From: Fimenecus sp045632525
Lineage (GTDB): Bacteria; Bacillota; Clostridia; Oscillospirales; Acutalibacteraceae
DNA: 18,693 nucleotides
Assembly (NCBI GenBank): GCA_045632525.1
Contig: JAZQWV010000018.1
Location: 1 to 18,693 of the forward strand
Direction: 5' to 3'
Below, piece by piece: positions 13,001 through 18,693 of this stretch. Under the pieces are notes generated by a model. It was not told the DNA's origin. It did not search any database and worked only from the letters and a program-made list of their open reading frames with translations. Every line of letters starts with the position of its first letter. Position 1 is the stretch's first letter. A program made the position numbers and the translations under genes.

Positions 13001-13915
13001 ATGGATTTTCAACATATTTCAGTTTTGTTCGACGAAACAATCGAATCGCTTGATATAAAGCCTGATGGTCTTTATGTTGACTGTACTTGCGGTGGTGCAG
13101 GCCATTCAAGTGCGATTCTTAAAAACATAAAAAATGGCACCTTGGTAGCCATTGACCGCGACCCCGATGCCATAAAAGTAATAAACGAACGAATTGGTTC
13201 AAATGATTGCGTAGAAATAGTTAACGACAATTTCTTTAATATAAAAAACATTCTTGGCGATAGAAAAGCAGATGGAATTCTCGCTGACTTGGGTGTCAGC
13301 TCGTTTCAGCTTGATACTGCTGAAAGGGGATTTTCATTTCATAAAGATGCACCCCTTGATATGAGAATGAGCAAAAGCGGTAAAAGTGCTTTTGACGTTG
13401 TGAATACTTATTCAGAACAAGAACTCAGCAATATTATTTATAAGTATGGCGAAGAAAAATTCTCTCGCAATATCGCAAAGAATATAGTTAAAGCAAGAAA
13501 CGAAAAACCAATTGAAACAACAATTGAACTTGCAGAGATTATAAAAGATTCTGTCCCTGCTAAATATCGCAGAGACAGTCACCCGGCAAGAAAAACATTT
13601 CAAGCAATTCGAATCGAAGTGAACGATGAACTTGCAGGACTTGGCCAAGCGGTCAGTGATATGTTTGACTGCTTGAAAGTGGGTGGAAAACTTTCGATTA
13701 TAACATTCCACTCTCTTGAAGACCGAGCAGTTAAAGAAACTTTTAAAAAGTTTACGGAAGGTTGCACTTGTCCAAAAGAATTTCCGGTTTGTGTTTGTGG
13801 CAATACGCCATCGGGGAAAATCATAAACAGGGGAATAAGTGCAAAACAAAACGAATTAGATATAAACAACAGAAGTCGAAGCGCAAGACTTCGTACTATC
13901 GAAAAAATAAAGTAG
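13001..13915 (+). CDS. rsmH: 16S rRNA (cytosine1402-N4)-methyltransferase
   Basis: A 304-residue SAM-dependent enzyme (MraW/RsmH) that methylates N4 of C1402 in the 16S decoding centre. It shows the N-terminal HISVLFDETIESL, the SAM-binding loop DCTCGGAGHSS (27-37), ADGILADLGVSSFQLD, the family-specific PLDMRM, and TFHSLEDRAVK near the C-terminus, followed by the Cys cluster CTCPKEFPVCVCG. The longest frame starts at a TTG directly after the mraZ stop, but GGAG (12991-12994) directs the ATG at 13001, giving MDFQHISVL, the normal N-terminus. All residues expected of an active enzyme appear present. Confidence 0.97.
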   Translation: MDFQHISVLFDETIESLDIKPDGLYVDCTCGGAGHSSAILKNIKNGTLVAIDRDPDAIKVINERIGSNDCVEIVNDNFFNIKNILGDRKADGILADLGVSSFQLDTAERGFSFHKDAPLDMRMSKSGKSAFDVVNTYSEQELSNIIYKYGEEKFSRNIAKNIVKARNEKPIETTIELAEIIKDSVPAKYRRDSHPARKTFQAIRIEVNDELAGLGQAVSDMFDCLKVGGKLSIITFHSLEDRAVKETFKKFTEGCTCPKEFPVCVCGNTPSGKIINRGISAKQNELDINNRSRSARLRTIEKIK

Positions 13916-13934
13916 AAAGAAAAGGAAGAGAAGG

Positions 13935-14450
13935 ATGGCACAGTATAACAGATACGAGTCATATAAATTTGAATATTTTGAGCCAAAAACTGTATCAACA
14001 AGCAGTGCTGCTCCTAAGATAAAAGAAGAGCCAAAGAAAGCTCCACAGTTGAAGCTTGTTCAACAGCCAAAGCCAACTCGTGCACAAATTCAAAACGAGG
14101 CAAGGCAGTCTGCAATGCAGGCAAGAAAAATCTTGGCAGTTGCTTGTGCGGTTATAATCTTTATGGCAATGGTTATTTACAGCCGTGTGCAACTTGACGA
14201 AATCAACCGTGAAATTCAACAGGTTGAAAGTGCAATGAAAATTGCTCAAAGTGATACGGTAAGACTTAACAATAGCCTTAGCTCAGTTATATCAATCAAT
14301 AAGGTTGAAGATTATGCACTCAATGTGTTGGGTATGGTTAAAGTTCAAGATTATCAAGTTGTTTATGTTGACTTGTCAGGCGAAGACTCAGTAGTAATGG
14401 CAAACGGCAAAACAACTGACGGTATGGTTATAAACGAAGAAATACAATAA
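13935..14450 (+). CDS. ftsL: FtsL-like cell division protein
   Basis: A 171-residue bitopic membrane protein in the position of FtsL between rsmH and a class B PBP. It has a cytoplasmic N-terminal part rich in proline, lysine and glutamine (1-64), one transmembrane helix (~66-84, ILAVACAVIIFMAMVIY), then a coiled coil (~86-125, VQLDEINREIQQVESAMKIAQ...RLNNSLSSV) and a short region VEDYALNVLGMVKV, typical of FtsL/DivIC proteins. FtsL joins DivIB and DivIC at the septum to control the FtsW-PBP pair. Sequence in this family is poorly conserved, so position and architecture carry the call. The 20-residue tail after the family core is longer than usual. AAGGAAGAGAAGG precedes the ATG. Confidence 0.85.
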   Translation: MAQYNRYESYKFEYFEPKTVSTSSAAPKIKEEPKKAPQLKLVQQPKPTRAQIQNEARQSAMQARKILAVACAVIIFMAMVIYSRVQLDEINREIQQVESAMKIAQSDTVRLNNSLSSVISINKVEDYALNVLGMVKVQDYQVVYVDLSGEDSVVMANGKTTDGMVINEEIQ

Positions 14451-14471
14451 TATATAATAGATGAAAGCAAA

Positions 14472-14500
14472 GAGAGTTGAGAAATCTTGACTCTCGTTTT
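14472..14500 (+). other. Hairpin between ftsL and the PBP gene
   Basis: A 10-bp stem (14472-14481 with 14486-14495, two G-U pairs), loop AAAT, followed by GTTTTG. The T tract is weak, so it may be a partial terminator or an mRNA processing/stability element. Its 3' arm contains the -35 box of the following promoter. Confidence 0.5.
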
Positions 14501-14515
14501 GTGCTATTTTAGGAT
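14487..14515 (+). promoter_or_regulatory. Candidate internal promoter of the PBP gene
   Basis: TTGACT (14487-14492), 17 nt, TAGGAT (14510-14515). Predicted start near 14522, 24 nt before the ATG at 14546. Found in the only gap of note inside the dcw cluster (95 nt). Confidence 0.55.
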
Positions 14516-14545
14516 AGTGTTACATTGTGGAGAGGAGACGAAAAA

Positions 14546-16762
14546 ATGAATAAAAAACCTACAAAAAATATGTCATTGCGTTCACATATTGCGTTTTTTG
14601 GATTTGCTCTTTTCTTGTTAGTGCTTATCGGTAACCTTTTTTGGATTCAGTTAATAAATGGTGAAGAATATAGACTCAAAGCAGAAAGAAATCAGTTGAG
14701 CGACACAATTGTTAATGCTCATCGTGGCACAATTTACGACTCAAATATGAAAGTCATCGCACAAAGTGCTTCTGCTTGGCTTGTTTACATAAATCCATCA
14801 AAAATTACAACAGATGAACAAAAATCATTACTTATAAAATATTTTTCGGAAAACTTTGAACTCAATGCAGAAACAATTGAGAAAAAAGTTAATAAAAGTT
14901 CAAGTGGCTACGAAAAAATAGTTGGTCAAATCAGTAATGATGAAAAAAATGCTCTTAAAGAATTTATAAAAGAGAACAAAGACCACAAGCTCAATATGAT
15001 TGTCGGCATTGACCCCGATACAAAACGCTATTATCCACTTGGCTCATTTGCATCAACAGTTGTTGGCTTCACAGGCTCAGGCGATACAGGTAGAGCGGGT
15101 GTAGAACTTCAATATAACGAAGAACTTACAGGTAAACCTGGTAGAATTATCACAGCCGAGAATGCTCTTGCAGATGCAATGCCTAATGACTATGAAACAA
15201 CTTATGATGCAGAGCAAGGTCACAGCTTGGTTCTTACAATCGACGAAGTAATTCAATATTATCTTGAACAGCAATTACAGCAAGCGGTTGAAGATTCAGA
15301 AGCTAAACATGCTTACGGAATTGTAATGGATGTTAAAACAGGCGCAATTCTTGGAATGACAACAAAGCCTGACTATGACCTTAACGAACCATATACAATA
15401 ACATCAAACAAAGTTTTAGAAGAAATTGAAGCATTGCAAGATGAAGATGCAAAGAGCAATGCAAAACTTGAAGCACAATATTCTCAATGGCGTAACAGAG
15501 TAGTAAGTGACGCTTATGACCCAGGTTCTGTTTTCAAGGTAATTATGGCGGCTTCAGCACTTGAAGAAGGCGTAATTACAACCGAAACAACTCATGTTTG
15601 TAATTCATCTGTCAAAGTTGCAGACCATGTTCAAAGTTGCTATCTTGGCGTTGCTCATGGCACAATAACAGTTCGACAGGCGTTGCCAACATCATGTAAT
15701 ACATTCTTTATCACATTGGGTCAAAAAATGGGTAAAGAAATGTTCTTTAAATATTTTGAAGGTTTTGGCTTTACAGAAACAACTGGTATTGACCTTCCTG
15801 CTGAAGCAGCACCAGTACCGGGCAAAAGCTATTATACTCTTGATAAAATGGGTATTTCAGAACTTTCATCAGCATCATTCGGTCAAACATTCCAAGTAAC
15901 ACCAATTCAGGTTATAACTGCTGTTGCGTCACTTGGTAATGGTGGCAAACTTATGAAACCTTATATTGTTTCAAAGATTATTGATGAAAACGGAAATCTT
16001 GTTTCAGAAAACAAACCAACTGTAAGAAGACAGGTTATTTCAGAAAAAACAGCTAACCTTATGCGTGAGCTTATGGAAGAAGTTTGTATCTCTGGTTCAG
16101 CAAAAAATGCTTATGTAGCAGGTTACCATGTTGCTGGTAAAACAGGTACAAGTGAAAAACTTCAGGTGCCTGGTCAAAATATCGCATCATTTGCAGGTTA
16201 TGCTCCTGCTAATGACCCACAAATTGCAATTCTTGTAGCAATTGACGAGCCAAGAAAAGGTGCTACAACAGGTGGTGCTATTGCGGCTCCAATTGCAGGT
16301 CGAATTTTAGAGAATGTATTAACTTATCTCAATGTTGACCCACAATACAGTGACGAAGAATTGGCGAAAGCAACAGTCACAGCGCCAAATCTCGTTGGCA
16401 TTAAAGCAAATGTTGTTAAATCAAAAGCAAGTGGATTTACAGTAAAAGTTGTTGGAAATGGTGATACAGTTGTTTCACAAATTCCATCTGCTAAACAGTC
16501 AATGCCAAAGGGTGGAATTATTGTTGTTTATACAGAAGAAAATGCTGATAAACAAACAGCAAAAATTCCTGACCTTACAAACATGTCAATTGCAGAAGCA
16601 AACAGAGTTGCTGTGAATTCAGGCTTTAATATTAAAGTTGCAGGTACAACACAGGGTGGAGAAGTTGTTTCATATAAACAAAATATCACCCCTGGTGCAA
16701 CTTATGCACAAGGTACGGTTATTACGGTTTACTTCCGCTCAAAAGTGAATGTAGCCGATTAA
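14546..16762 (+). CDS. Class B penicillin-binding protein with two PASTA domains (SpoVD/FtsI type)
   Basis: A 738-residue peptidoglycan DD-transpeptidase anchored by one N-terminal helix (~15-36). A PBP dimerisation domain (~55-210) precedes the transpeptidase domain (~250-595), which has all three motifs: S328-V-F-K331 (nucleophile serine and lysine), S383-C-N385 and K532-T-G534. Two PASTA domains close it (~612-664, AP-NLVG..., and ~673-731, IPDLTNMS...). The frame opens at TTG 14525, but AGAGGAG (14531-14537) directs ATG 14546. Its position (after ftsL, before murE) fits either the septal PBP (FtsI, PBP2B/2X) or the sporulation PBP SpoVD; Clostridia often have one gene here, and this sequence does not settle which. 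Two PASTA domains resemble PBP2X and PBP2B more than B. subtilis SpoVD, which has one. Confidence 0.93.
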   Translation: MNKKPTKNMSLRSHIAFFGFALFLLVLIGNLFWIQLINGEEYRLKAERNQLSDTIVNAHRGTIYDSNMKVIAQSASAWLVYINPSKITTDEQKSLLIKYFSENFELNAETIEKKVNKSSSGYEKIVGQISNDEKNALKEFIKENKDHKLNMIVGIDPDTKRYYPLGSFASTVVGFTGSGDTGRAGVELQYNEELTGKPGRIITAENALADAMPNDYETTYDAEQGHSLVLTIDEVIQYYLEQQLQQAVEDSEAKHAYGIVMDVKTGAILGMTTKPDYDLNEPYTITSNKVLEEIEALQDEDAKSNAKLEAQYSQWRNRVVSDAYDPGSVFKVIMAASALEEGVITTETTHVCNSSVKVADHVQSCYLGVAHGTITVRQALPTSCNTFFITLGQKMGKEMFFKYFEGFGFTETTGIDLPAEAAPVPGKSYYTLDKMGISELSSASFGQTFQVTPIQVITAVASLGNGGKLMKPYIVSKIIDENGNLVSENKPTVRRQVISEKTANLMRELMEEVCISGSAKNAYVAGYHVAGKTGTSEKLQVPGQNIASFAGYAPANDPQIAILVAIDEPRKGATTGGAIAAPIAGRILENVLTYLNVDPQYSDEELAKATVTAPNLVGIKANVVKSKASGFTVKVVGNGDTVVSQIPSAKQSMPKGGIIVVYTEENADKQTAKIPDLTNMSIAEANRVAVNSGFNIKVAGTTQGGEVVSYKQNITPGATYAQGTVITVYFRSKVNVAD

Positions 16763-16788
16763 AATTTAATAGAGAGGTATCAACTCAA

Positions 16789-18219
16789 ATGAAACTTTCT
16801 GCACTTCTTCAAGGTGTGAAGACGCTGAATGCGTTTGAAGATGTGGAAATTGAAAGAGTAACGGATAAAATTAAGGATACCAAAGAAAACACATTGTTTG
16901 TCTGTATAGATGGAAATCAGTTTGATGGTCATAAAATGGCAAAACAAGCAGTGCAGAATGGTGCGGTTGCTGTTTTGACTGAACGGGATTTAAAAATCGA
17001 CAGACAAATAAAAGTTCAAAACACAAGAAAAACATATTCTAAAATTGCATCGAATTTTTATGAAAACCCAACAAAAAGCCTTAAACTAATTGGTGTAACG
17101 GGTACAAACGGAAAAACCTCAACCTCATTTTTTATTAAAAATATGTTGAATGGTATGGGGCTTAAATGCGGGTTAATCGGAACAATTGAAAATGATTTTG
17201 GTAATGGCAAAACAGAGTCGACTCTCACAACGCCAGAGCCCATGGAGTTACAAAAGTTGTTTCGTAATATGGTAAATAACGGATGCGAATATTGTGTGAT
17301 GGAGGTTTCGTCACAAGCTCTTGCACAAAAAAGAGTGTATGATTTGGAATACGAAATTTCCATTTTGACAAATATAACAGTTGACCATCTTGATTACCAC
17401 ATCACTATGGAAAATTACATAAACTCAAAACTTGAATTGTTTAAAAATAGCCGAAAAGCAATAGTAAATATTGACGATAACAATGTCAAAACAGTGCATT
17501 CGCGAATAGAATGTCCTGTTGTGACTTGTTCAACAGTCGACAATAAAGCGGATTATACCGCAAAAAATGTAATCTGCAATGAGTCCTTCGTTCAGTATGA
17601 ACTTGTCGGCACAAACTGTATCGGGCGAATAAATATTAATCTACCCGGTGAATTTACAGTTTATAATTCACTCTGTGCGTCGTCGGCGTTATTAGAATTA
17701 GGCTTTTCAGTAGATGAAATAATAAAATCAACAGAAAAAATCAAACAAGTTAAGGGTAGAGCAGAAAGAGTGCCAATACCTAAAAACTTTACAGTTATCA
17801 TAGATTATGCCCATACACCCGACGGGCTAGAAAATATTTTAAAATGTGTTAAAGGCTTCGCAAAAGGCAAAATTATCACAGTTTTCGGTTGTGGCGGAGA
17901 CAGAGATAAAAGCAAACGAGCCGAAATGGGTAGAATCGCAGGGGAGTTATCAAATATAGCTGTTGTCACAAGTGATAACCCAAGAACTGAAAACCCCTTG
18001 CTTATAATAAACGACATTCTCGGTGGAATGGAAAAAACAAAATCCAAACTTGCAATCATCGAAAATCGCCGTCAGGCAATTGAATTTGCACTCTCAAAGG
18101 CGAGACGGGGTGATGTGGTATTACTTGCAGGCAAGGGTCACGAAACCTATCAGATAATAGGCAATGAAAAAATTCATTTTGATGAACGTGAAATAATAAA
18201 GGAATATTTTAAGGAGTAG
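16789..18219 (+). CDS. murE: UDP-MurNAc-L-Ala-D-Glu:meso-diaminopimelate ligase
   Basis: A 476-residue ATP-dependent cytoplasmic ligase that adds the third amino acid to the peptidoglycan stem. The ATP loop GVTGTNGKTS is at 102-111, TTPEPMELQ at 147-155, the likely carbamylated lysine K214 in INSKLELF, DYAHTPDGLENIL at 339-351, and DNPRTE at 396-401. The DNPR motif marks meso-diaminopimelate as substrate, as opposed to lysine. GHETYQ (450-455) is usual. Oddity: the N-terminal motif is VTDKIKD, where most MurE and the neighbouring MurF have a DSR that contacts the UDP part. AGAGAGG lies 10 nt before the ATG; 26 nt separate it from the PBP and 2 nt from murF. Confidence 0.95.
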   Translation: MKLSALLQGVKTLNAFEDVEIERVTDKIKDTKENTLFVCIDGNQFDGHKMAKQAVQNGAVAVLTERDLKIDRQIKVQNTRKTYSKIASNFYENPTKSLKLIGVTGTNGKTSTSFFIKNMLNGMGLKCGLIGTIENDFGNGKTESTLTTPEPMELQKLFRNMVNNGCEYCVMEVSSQALAQKRVYDLEYEISILTNITVDHLDYHITMENYINSKLELFKNSRKAIVNIDDNNVKTVHSRIECPVVTCSTVDNKADYTAKNVICNESFVQYELVGTNCIGRININLPGEFTVYNSLCASSALLELGFSVDEIIKSTEKIKQVKGRAERVPIPKNFTVIIDYAHTPDGLENILKCVKGFAKGKIITVFGCGGDRDKSKRAEMGRIAGELSNIAVVTSDNPRTENPLLIINDILGGMEKTKSKLAIIENRRQAIEFALSKARRGDVVLLAGKGHETYQIIGNEKIHFDEREIIKEYFKE

Positions 18220-18221
18220 TT

Positions 18222-18693
18222 ATGAATTTAACAGTTACACAAGTAGCGAAAGCACTTGGCGCAGACATTACTTCTGAAAAGTTAATAAACCGAGTTTCAA
18301 TTGACAGCCGTGATGTTGACGAAAACACATTGTTTTTTGCAATCAAGGGCGACCGTTTTGATGGTCACGATTTCATTGAGGATGTGGCAAAAAAAGGTGT
18401 CGGCGCAATTGTAAGCCATAAAGAAACAGATGTGGATGCACCTGTTATCAATGTAGCTGATACAAAACAAGCACTTCTTGATTTAGCATCATTTTATAGA
18501 CATTCAATTGAAAATCTTGTTGTAATTGGTCTTACAGGTAGTGTTGGAAAAACTACAACAAAAGAAATGACCGCTTGTGTAATGGCTCAAAAGTTCAAAA
18601 CACTCAAAACTGAGGGTAATTTCAATAACGAAATCGGAATGCCAAGAACAATTTTCCGTCTTGATGATACATTCCAATGCGCTGTTCTTGAAA
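18222..18693 (+). CDS. murF: UDP-MurNAc-tripeptide:D-Ala-D-Ala ligase, 3' end missing
   Basis: The first 157 residues of MurF, which adds D-alanyl-D-alanine to the UDP-MurNAc-tripeptide; the usual length is about 450, so two thirds lie beyond the window. No stop occurs before the window edge. Seen are VSIDSRDVDENTLFFAIKG (UDP-binding DSR), GDRFDGHDFI, the ATP loop GLTGSVGKTTTKEM and EGNFNNEIGMPRTIF, the last being the MurF-specific segment that separates it from MurE and MurC. AAGGAG (18211-18216), inside the end of murE, stands 5 nt before the ATG, so the two genes are almost certainly translated together. It shares an N-terminal plan with MurE but keeps the DSR that MurE has lost. Confidence 0.95.
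   Translation, partial: MNLTVTQVAKALGADITSEKLINRVSIDSRDVDENTLFFAIKGDRFDGHDFIEDVAKKGVGAIVSHKETDVDAPVINVADTKQALLDLASFYRHSIENLVVIGLTGSVGKTTTKEMTACVMAQKFKTLKTEGNFNNEIGMPRTIFRLDDTFQCAVLE

Noticed and set aside
13412..13849. 145-codon open frame opposite rsmH
   Set aside because: Antisense to a fully conserved gene; no start signal and Phe/Cys-rich composition.
14525..14545. TTG start adding 7 residues to the PBP
   Set aside because: The added codons contain the ribosome binding site AGAGGAG; ATG 14546 is at proper spacing.

Overview
The window is a stretch of low-GC, densely coded bacterial chromosome that looks like class Clostridia (Firmicutes), plausibly Oscillospirales or a relative. The grounds are the AT-rich intergenic DNA, strong AGGAG-type ribosome binding sites, near-consensus sigma-A promoters, many rho-independent terminators, a Gram-positive dcw cluster with a PASTA-bearing class B PBP, and a MurE carrying the DNPR motif for meso-diaminopimelate. 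Genus cannot be read from the sequence alone. No phage, plasmid, CRISPR or complete insertion sequence is visible; most of the window is housekeeping.

Layout. 1-2690: 3' part of a type I glutamine synthetase gene, then a GtrA-like membrane protein and an unrecognised membrane protein, each boundary marked by a hairpin. 2666-4075 (-): a MelB/GPH-type sugar-cation symporter. 4160-4603 (-): a two-gene tRNA operon (Thr-TGT, Tyr-GTA) with promoter and terminator; the terminator plus the last 16 nt of tRNA-Tyr recur as a direct repeat about 188 bp downstream of the tRNA, with a palindrome-rich spacer between. This is the most unusual DNA in the window. 4716-5807: a xylose-isomerase-like TIM barrel and a small zinc-ribbon protein. 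5842-6615 (-): a NagD-type HAD phosphatase divergent from hisH-hisF (6747-8116). 8118-8213: tandem heptamers and two REP-like palindromes. 8224-9328 (-): nitroreductase followed by an orphan acidic protein, divergent from 9448-12337: nicotinate phosphoribosyltransferase, inorganic pyrophosphatase and a NERD/zinc-ribbon protein. 12464-18693: the dcw cluster mraZ, rsmH, ftsL-like, PBP, murE and the start of murF.

How the genes work together. HisH and HisF form one enzyme, imidazole glycerol phosphate synthase, and are coupled by a TAATG overlap. The nicotinate phosphoribosyltransferase makes pyrophosphate, and the pyrophosphatase that removes it is coupled to it by the same kind of overlap. In the dcw cluster MraZ probably represses its own promoter through repeats in the leader; RsmH methylates 16S rRNA; the FtsL-like protein and the PBP act at the septum; MurE and MurF build the peptidoglycan stem peptide. 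Several genes have a better start than their longest open frame (MFS, TIM barrel, hisH, the orphan at 8787, rsmH, PBP), each decided by the ribosome binding site.
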